Of a DNA stretch of 64,000 nucleotides, positions 22,790 to 34,332 are shown in pieces. The stretch is from Effrenium voratum (Eukaryota > Sar > Dinophyceae > Suessiales > Symbiodiniaceae), in the NCBI GenBank assembly GCA_963377175.1, contig CAUJNA010003243.1, positions 409,001-473,000 of the forward strand. The letters run 5' to 3'. Under the pieces are notes generated by a model. The model was given only the letters and a program-made list of their open reading frames with translations, had not been told where the DNA came from and did not search any database. The number at the start of each line of letters is the position of its first letter. Position 1 is the first letter of the stretch. Both the position numbers and the translations under genes were made by a program.

Positions 22790-25060
22790 ACACACACACA
22801 CACCACGGCCGTCAATGGTCTGACGTGTTGCTATGACGCTTGAGCCAGGCCTTCGGCTTTTTGACTCATGACCTCCGCAGTTCGGAGGGTCGGAAACTTA
22901 TGGGGGCTGGGCAAATGAGCCCGGCTTAACCAGGGCTTATTTGGGCTTCCTCCCCCCCCAGCCCCCATGAGCAATCGAGGTTCCTTGGGCTCTGAATTTC
23001 TGCTGCAGGTCATCTCCCACGCCTTGCCATGGGCGATCGCACCGGCTGAATCAATACTTCGAGGGACACTTGCTGGTAAAGCTCCCGTGAATGACTGGAA
23101 GCACTGAATATCGGAAGTGCCAAAATATGCTCAGCCATCCATTCGTCTCCATGCTGTCTCGCGTCACTTTCTTGCGCTGAGGATCCGCTTTTGAATACTG
23201 CCTCTGCAAACTGATCATACAATGTTGCAATGGCCTTAAATAGAGCCACTCTGCGCACTCATTTGCTTTGCAGCACATGTCATCCAAATCAGCTCTTGCA
23301 GACATCAAGCGCAGTTCCTAGGTTCAGCTAGCCGCTCTCCGCTTTTGCTTTGCCGTGTTGCTTTGTTGCTGTGGCATGACTCTCATTTCGGGACTGTACA
23401 GCCGAAGTGAAACATTGGTGAATCTCCTAGATCTCAAGGCTCTGCCTATCTCCGGCTCAGTGGTGGGCAAAGGGCCATTCAGGTTGTCCTGTCCGGATGC
23501 CTCTTCTGGCTTCGTGGAGTGGCATCAAAGCCCGTGTTTTCAAGAACGTGAACACCATCAACTGATTCTGACCGTCTGACCGCAGCTGGAGTTGGATGCT
23601 GGGTATTTCTTAGGAAAACGGGCTCTGCATGGCCTCAAGTTCGGGTATGCAGTCACAGCAGTCTTCACAACTCAGCTCAGCTCGGAATGGGAGGCCGCCG
23701 GTATCCTGCAGAGAGGTCAGGTCGCGTTCCGTGGGCTTAACTTTGCCACCCTTCTCAGATGCCTGAAGCACCTGAGATGATCGGCGAAATGGAAAAGCTT
23801 GCCATCTGTCAAACCCGACCCAAGGCTCCTCGCTCGCTTTTTGCCTGGATGCGAATGCTGCGCATGCCAGGTTTGGGCAGGTCAAAGCATGGGCAGTGTT
23901 GCATTCTCGCCCAAAGACTGTCCGCTGGGGCACCCCACCCTCACAGCTGCTGCAGCTTCCTCGCGTTAACTTTCATCGAAGCCAAACCAACTGAGCCATG
24001 TCCCAAACACGTCATGATTTGCTATGTCGCGTCATTTCTTACGCCACTAGCTTACGCCACCTTACGCGCGTGGAGTTCTTCCTTACGCGACCACATGTGG
24101 AGGGTTTGCTTACGCCGCCAGCTTACGCAACCTTACGCGTGTGGAGATTTGGCTTACGCACAGGTCGATTTGGACGCGGCTCACCTGGTAAAACAAACCT
24201 GTGCAAATATCCTGCAAACGAAACTACACCTGGTTATCCCACAAAACCGGATCGAGGGAGTGTCCAATTCCCGAAGGCCAGCTAGACTCCCTCGTCATCT
24301 CTCTCTCTCTCTCTCTCTCTCTACGCACCTCTAGAAGCCCCACAGGCGGCCGCGAGCGTGCCTGCCACTAGGCCCAAATCCCAAGGCGACTGGCGCCAAG
24401 ACGTGCTATTGGCGGGTATTTTTTTGTTGGGAGCCGCCATCATGGTGTTCCTTTTGGTTTCCCTTTGAAACTGCCAAAAAAGGGTACCGACACATCCAGT
24501 TGGACCTGTAGATCTTTGTCTCTCTGACCCACCTCTTCGGCATCCGCCTGCAGCCAATGGCTCTATCTGGCTTGCTGAGTCGCAAGACCTTCTCCACTAG
24601 ACAAAAGAAAAGCAAGATGTAGCTGCAATCAGAACAATTGTTCGAGCAGTAAGCAAATAGTGGCCAGCCTCTGCTGACGGTGGGCAAAAATACCAGCCCT
24701 GCAACTCCTGCAGCATGTTCGGATGGCCTATGGAAAAAGCCCCCTGTGCGTACTCAAGTGAGAGTACAAGACTATAAATGTGGCACAACAGCCAACACTT
24801 GGATGATTCCTTTGGATATTTTTTGCCTTTGCAGCGATGCACATGTCCAATCAATCCTGATTGCCTACTGAGCAGTCAAGGAATGGCGATGATACCTTGA
24901 AATATGAAAAGCTGGTAGCTCCGCCCTCCTTTCGTGCTGGTCGCAAACAAGAAGTGGGGCAGGTTAAGAGTCTTGCTCTGTGGTGAATTGGACACCCTGA
25001 CCATCTGCCAGCTCTTGAAGGCACGAGACAACAAAGGTCCATGTCCAACAGGAAGCTGGA
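22790..25060. other. Intergenic region upstream of the CFAP58 exons
   Basis: Contains a short (CA)n tract at about 22789-22803, a TTACGC-rich stretch at about 24037-24165 (two half-repeats around GTGGAG) and a (CT)n tract at 24298-24323. Some - strand segments look weakly protein-like, for example RDVALFKAIATLYDQFAEAVF-type frames near 23.2 kb and RLSKPDRAIGCRRMPKRWV near 24.55 kb, but none could be tied to a family or to splice sites. The CFAP58 start exon and promoter should lie here. Confidence 0.4.
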
Positions 25061-25082
25061 ACCTGCGTGCTGCTCACTTCAA

Positions 25083-25935
25083 GCGGCTGCCAGCGCTATC
25101 ACCGGGCGCCAAAAACAAAGGCGCCACCTCGGCCAAGCCGCTTGTGAGTGTGAGCAAAACAGATTGATCTGTGCCTACGATCTGAGACGGGAATAAGATG
25201 AGTGAGCAGTAGTGATGCACAATGTTGCACAAAGGCATGCTGCATTTCCATTGGTCTGTTCTCCGCGGCGCTTCCAAATCTGGGCACCCCAGCCAGCGGC
25301 AGCGCTCTCCATTGCGGCGGCAGCCGCCTGAACTTCCTCGTCCGGACGCCGAGTGAAGGACCTGGATTGGATTGCATCACATTGCTCTCGGCGCCAAAAG
25401 CGCGAACCCCCCATTTGGCTTCTGGAGAAAGAAGCGGCAATTCATGGAGCTTCCAATCAATGCAGGGTCGTTGACCCAAGCTGACACCCTCGAGGTTTGA
25501 CCCACGCGCTGAGGGCTCAAGCGTCTGGCCTGTCTATTAGCTAATCTCACAGGCAGGCTGGGACAGCGACGTTGGGGACTGCCAGTCCTCATCCTGGCAG
25601 ACGAAGCATTCCTGAATGTTCCCTGAGGATGCAGTCAAAACAACTTGAGCTGAGATTTTCCGAAGACGATAGCTGAAATCCACTCTCTCTTCGCCCCGGA
25701 TGCAAGTCTCCTCATCCTCGATCCGGATGCTCCTGCCATACGTGATTCCAATGCAAACTCGCTCGAGTCTGGGGTTCCGGAAGCCCGCAAAGGCTGACCC
25801 GATCTGTGCGAAGTGGCAGCCCGGGCTTGGCTCCGCGCGTTTGCATCTTCCGGCCGGGCAAGAGCTCCACTTTGATCTGTCCCAGTGCCTGAGCTGGGGA
25901 GTTGGGGAGTCATGAGGCACGGAGAAGCCAGACAC
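25083..25935 (-). CDS. Exons of an unknown protein
   Basis: Two protein-like frames on the - strand. The first (25935-25537) holds CHFAQIGSAFAGFRNPRLER, VCIGITYGRSIRIEDEETCI and VDFSYRLRKISAQVVLTAS, followed by CFVCQDEDWQS. The second (25480-25250) holds SPEAKWGVRAFGAESNVMQS and TRKFRRLPPQWRALPLAGVP. Balanced composition, with hydrophobic and charged residues alternating in the first, suggests real exons of a beta-rich domain. I do not recognise the family. It lies upstream of CFAP58 on the same strand. Confidence 0.4.
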
Positions 25936-26149
25936 GTTTTAGCCCTGCCTCTGGCTCCTCGCCAAAGGAAGGTCCATACCATGGGAGCTCATCTGCGGGC
26001 AGCTTTACTGAGCCAACTCCCCATCCTAATTTGTTTGCAACGAGTGGCTGTCGTCTCGCCCAAAACCTTAAGTAGGCGGATCCCCCAACTGACTGGAGTG
26101 CGACCCAGCCTTCCCCCAGAAGGTGAAGCACGGCTACCCAGCCTCATGG

Positions 26150-26600
26150 AGAATCGGAAGCGTTTGGGGGTGGCTCGGGGGAGCTCTGGCGTCAGGTTAG
26201 GTTCCGAAGGTCCGGGGTGGTCCGGAGGTTCCCGGGTGGTGTGGCTGGCGTAAGGTTCAAGGAAGGTTGCGAAGGTTCCGGGGTGGTCTGGTGCAGGCCG
26301 TGTAAGGTTCAAGGTTCCGGAGCAGGCCAGGTGTAAGGTTCAAGGAAGGTTCCTCTAAGGTTCAAGGAAGGTGGGTAAGGTTCCGCAGAGTTGCACAGGG
26401 TTCCGTAGGGTTCCGTAGGGTTCTGCAGGGTTCCGCAGGGTTCCGCAGGGTTCTGCGAGGGCTCGTGGTCCGGGCGGCTCTGAGGTAAGGTTCCACAGAG
26501 TTCCGCGGGTTCAACAGGGTTCCGCGAGATTTCTGCGAGCATCCCGCAGGTTTTGGAGGGTTCCGCGAAAGTTCCGCGAGGGTGGCGAGCCATCACTCCA
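26150..26600. repeat. GGTTCCG / GGGGTGGTCCGG repeat
   Basis: A run of about 10-bp units (AGGTTCCGCA, GGGTTCCGTA) with GGTCCGGGGTGGTCCGGAGG at the start. It is the inverted relative of the repeat at 19.85-20.05 kb. Confidence 0.8.
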
Positions 26601-26884
26601 AGCCCGTCAAATGGCCAGCCACCATCGAACCTTCACAATGGAGCCGGCGCACGCTACAAGAAGAACTCTGGCATAAGAACTGCCAGCCTGTTCAAACTGC
26701 ACGATGGCAGTGGGCTGAGGCCACAGCATGCCAGCACTCCCTCATCTGCTTCCTCCTCAAGTAGCTGGCAGTGGAGATACATTCGCTGAGTCGTGCGTCG
26801 TGAATGTTCTTTTTGCAAGGCAGACATCAGTCACATGTCGCCTGTTGCCTTGAGGGAAGCGTCAATAAACCTTGGACTTCTTTC

Positions 26885-27745
26885 TTTTGTGCGTGCCTGT
26901 GCGTGTTCTTTCACGTGCGAGTGCACATGTGTGTGCGTGTGGGCTTGCACGTGTGCGTGAGCCCGCACGTGTGCGTGTGCGCATTGACATGCGCGTGCGC
27001 GTGTGCGTGTGCGTGCGCGTGCGCGTGCACCTGTGGGCGTGGGCGTGGGCGTGGGCCTGGGCGTGGGCGTGGGCGTCGGCGTGGGCGTGGGCGTGTGCGT
27101 GTGCGTGTGCGTGTGCGTGCGCGTGCGCGTGTGCGTGCGCGTGCGCGTGCGCGTGCGCGTGCATGCGCGTGCGCGTGCGCGTGCACGCGCGTGCGTGTGC
27201 GCGTGGACGCGCGCGTGCGTGCGTGCGTGCGTGCGTGCGCGCGCGCGCGTGCGTGCGTGCGTGCCTGCCTGCGTGCGTGCGTGCGTGGGTGGGTGGGCGG
27301 GTGGGTGGGTGGGTAGGTGGGTGTGTGCGTGTGCGTGTGCGTGTGTGTGTGTGTGTGCGTGTGCGTGTGCGTGTGCGTGCGTGTGCGTGTGCGTGTGCGT
27401 GTGCGTGCCCCTGCGCTTGCGAATGCGTCTGAGTGCGCGTGCGCTTGCGCATGTGCGTGTGCGTGTGTCTGCGTGCGCCCGAGTGCGCCTATGCGTGCAC
27501 GTGCGTTCGGGCGCGCACGTGCCTGCCCGCGCGCTTGCGCTTGCGCGCGCACGTGCGCGTGCGCCTATGCTTCCGCGAGTGTGAAGGTGCGCATTCACGT
27601 GCACGCGCGTGCGCGGGAACGGGGCGCGGGTTGCGGGCGCATGTGCAAGGAACGGGGCGCGCAAGCAGCGGGGCGCGGGGCGCGGGGTACGGCGGGCAGG
27701 GGGGCGGGCGTGCGAGGGCGCGCGTGTGTGTGCACAAGAAGCGAG
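26885..27745. repeat. (GTGCGT)n-type alternating purine-pyrimidine array
   Basis: Long GTGCGT, GTGC, GCGT and GGGCGT runs with variants, nearly pure alternating purine-pyrimidine, and a GGGTGGGTGGGC block at about 27288-27320. Such DNA can adopt Z-form. Arg/Ala/His/Thr and Val/Cys/Arg frames on both strands are repeat artefacts. Confidence 0.95.
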
Positions 27746-27949
27746 ACAAGTGGAAGCACAAGTGGGTAAAGGCAAGCCATATCATGAATGCAATTCTTTG
27801 CATGAGTAGAAAACTCCAACAGCTAAGCTGTTTGGGAATCAAAGCACATACAAGAAAGGCGTATGCATCCTTCCCCATGTGTCACTGGCCTCATGGTACT
27901 CCAGCCAGCCATGCAGCCTGGCACGGCCCATGGATTGCAATGGCCACTC

Positions 27950-28370
27950 AACCACCAAGCAGGACTTGACGCAATCTCTTTGGGCTGACACTGTTGCCAC
28001 GCGTCTCCAAGGCTTGCCTGCCATCATCTGGCAGTGACTCCTGCCACGATGTCAAGCGCAACAGTTTTGGGAAACATGGGTCGCAAGCCTCGTAGGTCAG
28101 GCGGCTGGTGCGAGGATCTGTCGAGATTGAGCACTCGCCCTTGTTGGACCGCCAGAAGCCTGACGTACGCGCAGCCAAATTTGCAAAGAAAGCGAGCTGC
28201 CAAGGAACCAGCCTTGTATGGCCTTGAACGAGTCTAGCTCAGCCTCTGGAGAGGCTTCGTTTCCTTCAGCACGCAAAATGTTAGACTTTGTTCGGCAAAA
28301 ACCCGGCTGCATGTGCGCTTGGGCTTGGGCCATTTGCATCCGGAAGCTCATCCAGCTCCTCGTGAAGCAA
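27950..28370 (-). CDS. Exons of an unknown protein
   Basis: Two overlapping stretches look coding: GFWRSNKGECSISTDPRTSR, then LTYEACDPCFPKLLRLTSWQ and ESLPDDGRQALETRGNSV in one frame (28170-27970), and KSNILRAEGNEASPEAELDS FKAIQGW upstream (28330-28220) in another. They may be consecutive exons of the gene that continues at 25.9 kb, since strand and order agree, but the GTGCGT array lies between. Family not recognised. Confidence 0.35.
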
Positions 28371-28499
28371 AGCAACCAAATGATACACATGTGTAGATAT
28401 ACATATATGTTCTATATATCCGCCGACCCCTTGTCCGCAAGCGCGAGGTGCGCGGGAAGGGTGGCTACACATCTCGGAGGATCAAACCTTGGCTATCCG

Positions 28500-31150
28500 A
28501 ATGATGTTTTACCCTCATCATCATGATGGTCATCATCGCCCTTGATCATCAAAACGGTCGTCATCATTTCCTTCTTTTACCTTCTTCTATACATTTCAAG
28601 CGCCGTTAGGCACCATTGGTGATGCAGGGGATGCTACGATGATAGTTCCTATACACATCTCGGAGAATCCAAGCTTCGTGTTCCGGCTATCCAAAATAAT
28701 GTTTTCTCCCTTATCATCATCATGATGGTCATCATCGCCGTTCATCATCATAACGGTCGTCATCAGCTCTTTCTTTTACTTCTATATATGCATTTCAAGT
28801 GTGCGGTTAGTCGGCATTGGTAACGCAGAGGATGCTACGATGATAGTTATCCTAACAGTCTTCATCCTTATCATCATTATCCTCACAGTCATCATCATCT
28901 CTTACGCAGCGTTGGTGATGTAGAGGATGCTACGACGATAGTTCTCATCACTGTCATCCTTCTTATCAACATCCTCATGATCATTATCATCACCCTTATC
29001 AACATCATCCTGATGGCCATTATGATCCTTCATCATCATATCATGATGATCCTCATTCATCTCTTTCTTCTAAAAATGCGTTTCAAGCGCGCCGTTAAGC
29101 AGCATTGGTGATGCAGAGGAAGCTACGATGATAGTTATCCTGACAGTCTTCACCCTTGGCACCATTATCCTCACGATCATCACCATCTCTTATGCGGCAG
29201 CATTGGTAACGCAGAGGATGCTACGATGGTAGTTATCATCACCGTCATCACCGTCATCATCCTTATCATCATCACCCTGATCATCATCATGGTGGCGTCA
29301 TCATCACCCTTAATCATCATTATGGTCATCATCAGCTCTTTCTTTCTCTTATTACAACTGTGGCGTTGTAACGCAGAGGGTGCTACGATGATAGTTATCA
29401 TGACAGTCCTCGTCCCTATCATCGTTATCCTCACAGTCATCATCTCTTATGCAGCGTTGGTGATGTAGAGGATGCTACGACGATAGTTCTCATCATCCTT
29501 ATCATCATCCTCATGGTCATTATCATCACCCATATCAACATCATCATGATGGCCATCATGATCCTTCATCATCATATCACCATGATCTTCATTCATCTCT
29601 TTCTTTTAAAAATGCGTTTCAAGCGCGCCGTTAAGCGGCATTGGTGACGCAGAGGAAGCTAGATAGCTTTCCTGACAGTCTTCACCCTTAGCATCATTAT
29701 CCTCACGATCATCATCATCTCTTATGAGGCAGCATTGGTCATGCAGGTTATCATGACAGCCCTCATCCTTGTCTTGACGATCATCATCATCTCTTAAGCG
29801 GCAGCATTGGTGGTGCTGAGGTGCTACGACGATAGTCATCATCACCCTGATCCGCATCATGGTGGCGTCATCATCACCCTTCATCATCATGGTGGTCATC
29901 ATCATCTCTTTCTTATTTCTTGCTATATACATCTCAATTGTGGCGTTAGGCATCGTTGGCAACGCAGAGGGTGCTATGATGACAGTTATCCTGACATTTT
30001 TGATCCTTATCATCACCATCCTCACGATCGTCATCATCTCTTATGAGGCAGCATTGGTGACGCTCATCCTTATCATCAACATCCTCATGAACATCATCAT
30101 CTCTTAAGGGGCAGAATTGGTAATGCAGCGGATGCTAAGATGATTGTTATCATCGCTGTCATCATCCTTATCATCATCCGCACATTTCAATTTTTGCGTT
30201 AGGCAGGGTTGGCAACGCAGAGGTACGATGATAGTTATCATGACAGTCTTCATCCTTATCATCACCCTCACAGTCATCATCATCATCACCTTCATCATCA
30301 TCATGGCGGCCTCGCGTCATCATCGCCCTTTAGCCATCATTCAGAATACAGGTCTGCATCCTTATCATCATTATCATCATCTCTTGTGGGACAGCATTTG
30401 TAATGCACAGGATGCTAGGATGATAGCCATCATGACAGTCCTCATCCTTAACATCATTATCTTCACAATCATCATCATCTCTTGGGGGCTTGGTAACGCA
30501 GAGGGTGCTACAAAGGTAGATATCATCAGCGTCACCATCCTGATCATCATCATCACCCTGATCATCATCATGGTGGCGTCATCATCACCCTTCATCATCA
30601 TGATGGCCATCATCAGCTCTTTCTTTTGCTTATTACAAAAGTGGCGTTACAACGCAGAGGATGCTACGATGATAGTTATCACGACAGTCCTCATCCTTAT
30701 CACCAGTATCCCCACAGTCATCATCATCTCTTACGCAGCGTTGGTGATGTAGAGGATGCTACAACGATAGTTCTCATCACTGTCATCATCCTTATCATCA
30801 TCCTCATTGTCATCATCATCACCCTTATCATCATCCTCACGATGGCCATCATCCCATGATGATGGTCTTCATTGATCACTTTCTATTTCAAGTGTGCCGG
30901 TAGGCAGCATTGGTGATGTAGAGGAAGCTACAATGATAGTTATCATGATTACCCTCACGATCATCATCATCTCTTACGCGGCACCATTGGTAATGCAGAG
31001 GATGCTACGATGATAGTTGTTCTCCCTGTCATCATTCGTAGTATCATTATCCTCACGATGATCATCCCTTACAAATGAGGCAGCATTGGTAATGCAGAGG
31101 ATGCTGCGATGATAGTTTTCATCATCATCGTCATCCTTATCATCATGCTT
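28500..31150. repeat. Degenerate minisatellite, about 19 units with GCATTGGTAATGC hairpin core
   Basis: Units of about 80-200 bp share GGCAGCATTGGTAATGCAGA, then GGATGCTACGATGATAGTTA, followed by a pyrimidine-rich CATCCTTATCATCATTATCC stretch. The GGATGCTACGATGATAG core recurs near 28630, 28830, 28925, 29115, 29215, 29370, 29470, 29820, 29965, 30130, 30410, 30500, 30660, 30755, 30925, 31000 and 31100. Ile/Met/Asp-rich frames come from ATCATC. No gene is seen here. Confidence 0.9.
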
Positions 31151-31460
31151 GTGGTCCTCATCATCACTCTGACCATCATCATGCACTCAATATCACCAGT
31201 GATTGCCAGTGAGGGCAATGCGTTTTTCGGCGCTTCAGATGATACTGATGCGCTGGGCCAACACGGAAGCAGTCACCTGAAGGCTTTGGTGGTTGCATCG
31301 CTTTTTCATCATCATCATCATGATGGTCATCATCGTCCTTCATCATCATAACGGTCGTCATCATCTCTTTCTTTTCCTTACATACGGTGATAGTTAGCAT
31401 GACAGTCCTCATCCTTAACATCATTATTCTCATCATCCTCCTTCATCATCACGATGGTCG

Positions 31461-31515
31461 TCAACATCTGCGGCTGCTGTTTGTTGTTGCTGTTGTTGCT
31501 GTTGTTGTTGTTGCT
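31461..31515. repeat. (GTTGCT/GTT)n microsatellite
   Basis: Short GTT/GCT trinucleotide tract at the end of the ATC-rich field. Confidence 0.9.
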
Positions 31516-31764
31516 GTGGCTAGCACTAACATGTACAGAGAGCGCTTTTCTGCAGCGGGCCTGATGGGTGACGACACGAAGGATCGGTGACGACGAGTGT
31601 CATTGCCAGAACGATCTAGTCCTGCAGTGCACCGTGGCTCAAGTGAGTGTCCCCAGTTGACTGCTTGCCTCTGCAATCGTGGCCCAATTAAGTACAGCCC
31701 TGGCAGAAAAAACATACCCAGCAAGGAATCGACAGGGTTGGCGGCACAGGATGGCAGCCCGAAG

Positions 31765-33040
31765 GCCCACGGAGGGCTACCTTCAGGTAAAAGGATGCCG
31801 CCGACCATGTGCTGACCACGCGCATACTTTCTTGCGCTGCGCCCGCCTTAATAAGGGGTGAAGGATTTGCGGATTTGTTTGAGCGATTTTCGAGGATTCT
31901 TGCGGGGAGCCCAAAAAACAGTGCTCCAGAGGGGCGCCTGGTACTGGACAGCACCCCCAGCATTGCCAGCATCATCCCGGATGATGCGGATGATGCGGAT
32001 GACGCAAGGCATGCTGGCGATTCAAACAAACATGTGAAGGGAAAAATGAGTGAATGGAAGTGAACTGAATGGAAATGAAGGGAAGTGCAAGGCGCAAGGA
32101 CATGCAGGGAATGAGGACAATCACACAAGAACTAAGGGAATTAACGGAAAGAAACTTTGCATGAAGGGAACTGAAAGGAACTGAAGGGGGACCCGGTGGC
32201 CGGCTGTGTTGCGTCCGGGCGCTGGACAGCATCACCAGCATTTACAGTGTCATCCCAGATCATTCGGATGATGCTACACCCTGCCTTTCACTCGGGAAAT
32301 GAAGGGAAATGTAGCTGGAAATTGATGAACAATGGATGGACAATCAAGGCAAAATGGATGGATGGAATGAAATGGAAAACACATGAAAAAAAGGTGCAAT
32401 TTGCGGAAACCGGATGCAAAATTGACGGGAAATGTATGGAAATTGGATGGGACATTCATAGAAAATTGCTGGAAAGTGGGGACCGAGAAGGGGAAATGAA
32501 GGGAAATTGATGAAAGTTTTGCGGAAAATGGAGGGAAAAGCGACGGATAAAATGTTTGATGAAAAATGCATAGATGGAATGAAGGGAAAAAGGCTTGCAA
32601 AACGATGGCAAATTGATGCAAATAACAGTGTGTGGAACTGTCATGGATTCTTGGAAGGCATGATGGAAAATTGATGGAACATTGGTGGAAAATAGCTGGA
32701 AAACCTGTACAATCTTAAACTCTTGAAGTCTTAATTTTCCTCAAATTGTCAAATCTTGAAATCGTAAAATCCTAGAACATTACAAACTTAAATCCTAAAG
32801 TTTTAGAGTCTGACCGTCTTAAAACTCTTAAATTTTTATAATCTTACGGCTTTAAAATCTTAAATTCTGAACATCTTCACATCTCAAATTCTTAGAATAG
32901 ATGGAAAATGGATTGAACATGGCCTGGCCTGAAATCTTAAAACCCTTCAAATCTTGAAAGCCTCGGTATCTTAAAATCTTAACATCTCACAATCTTAAAA
33001 TCTTAAAGTCACGAACTGGCAGTGACATAAGCGGGTGGGT
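31765..33040. repeat. Composite repeat A, copy 1
   Basis: Begins with GGCTACCTTCAGGTA and GCCGCCGACCATG, followed by GAAGGATTTGCGGATTTGTTT, CTGGTACTGGACAGCACCCC and the palindromic CATCATCCCGGATGATG. Then comes a degenerate GGAAATGAAGG field and an A/T-rich field of CTTAAAATCTTAA units (32.7-33.0 kb) ending with GAACATGGCCTGGCCTGAAA. The same order recurs at 35.9-37.27 kb. It carries no coding capacity, so it is probably a non-autonomous element or an old segmental duplication. Confidence 0.75.
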
Positions 33041-33104
33041 TGCGGGTCTCGGTGGCTGCATCGCGTAGCGGACGTGACCGCGGCCGGAGAGCTACCTTCA
33101 GGTA

Positions 33105-33790
33105 GTTTCTGGGCCTGGCCTCTAGCCAGCTACGCCTCTTTGAAGTTATACCATGTCATGTCATGTTTTTTGCGCGCGCGCCAGAGGCCCCAGAACGAGT
33201 GGCCCAAAATCAGCCCGCAAGCCAGCCCGGAAACGCAAACGCAACAAAACACCGTACATAGCAGCGTTTTCTGGCTGGGGTCGCGCGCGCGCGCGCCACA
33301 AGGCCCGAAAACCAACGGGGGCAAAGCAAGGACCGCGCAGCACACGAGCCAGCCACAACAAAAGCAAAACGGACAGAACAACAGCCCAACGCTCGTTCGT
33401 TTTCGACGGTATTTGCGGCGTTTTGTAAGGCCAGGACCCAGCATCGCCGGCATGCCCGACAGCGCTTGGCACCATAATGTGCGAAAATGAGCCTTGCTTA
33501 CATTTTCTTTCGGTACCTTCTAAAAAAACAATGCTTCATGGGTTGAGAGGCTTTTTGGAAGGAAGTCTCGATGATGCAGACCAAGCCCGGCTGAAGCATC
33601 ACCCAGGCCCAACCCCAGACCCTGATGATGTCAGCCAGACGGCCTAAACCTTGCATATACCCCACACACAAGCAAAACCGCAAGCCCGGGCTGGGACTGC
33701 CCCTCAAAATTTGGGCAACGCATCACAACCAAGTGATGAAGGTCGGCGGCACACGGGCGCCCTCTCGCTGAAGCTAGCAGGCAAATTGCG
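33105..33790 (+). mobile_element. Repeat element B, forward copy of an inverted pair
   Basis: Starts near GGGCCTGGCCTCTAGCCAGC and runs through a GCGCGCGCG tract, TTTGCGGCGTTTTGTA and GACATCATCAGG-complement sequence to the end near GCTAGCAGGCAAATTG. The whole segment is present in reverse orientation at 37.34-38.13 kb with many point differences. There is no recognisable transposase or RT. An inverted non-autonomous transposon copy is the simplest reading. Confidence 0.7.
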
Positions 33791-34060
33791 GCGAGGCGTA
33801 GCCAGATAAGGCCGGACCACGCCGACCATGCGCATACTTTTTGAGCTGCGCCCGCCCTAATGCGGGGCGAAGGATTTGCGGATTTGTTTAGGCGATTTTC
33901 GGAGTGGTGCCTGGTACTGGACAGCACCCCCTGCACTGCCAGCATCATCCCGGATGATGCGGATGATGCGAGGCAAGTTGGCGACGCAAACAAACATACT
34001 GAAGGGAAAAAAAGTGAATAAAAGTAAACTTAATGAAAATTACACCAGCCTCGACCCCAA
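33755..34060. repeat. Composite repeat A, partial copy
   Basis: Repeats the segment CGCATACTTT to CATCATCCCGGATGATG of copy 1, followed by CAAACAAACATACTGAAGGG, and then breaks off into unique sequence. Confidence 0.75.
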
Positions 34061-34332
34061 ACAGCAAGAAAGCATAACAGGTCTGATTCCCTTTGAAGCC
34101 AACAGCAGAAACCAAACACATGGCCATGGGTCAAAATCCTGTACCCCCAGTGAACATCCCAATCCGCACTAAAATAGATTGAAATGGGTGGCGCACCTCC
34201 CAACATGGTACCGTTGGTTTTGACCCGCAGCTATATTTTGGCTTGTGAGGGTGGCACCGAGGGTTTGTTCGTGTTTTCAGGGTCAAACTAGGGAGCCCAC
34301 CAACAAATAGACACATATTCTTAAGCAATCAA

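Noticed and set aside
26831..27775. Arg/Ala/His/Thr-rich frames up to 314 codons
   Set aside because: Products of the GTGCGT array, open in all phases.
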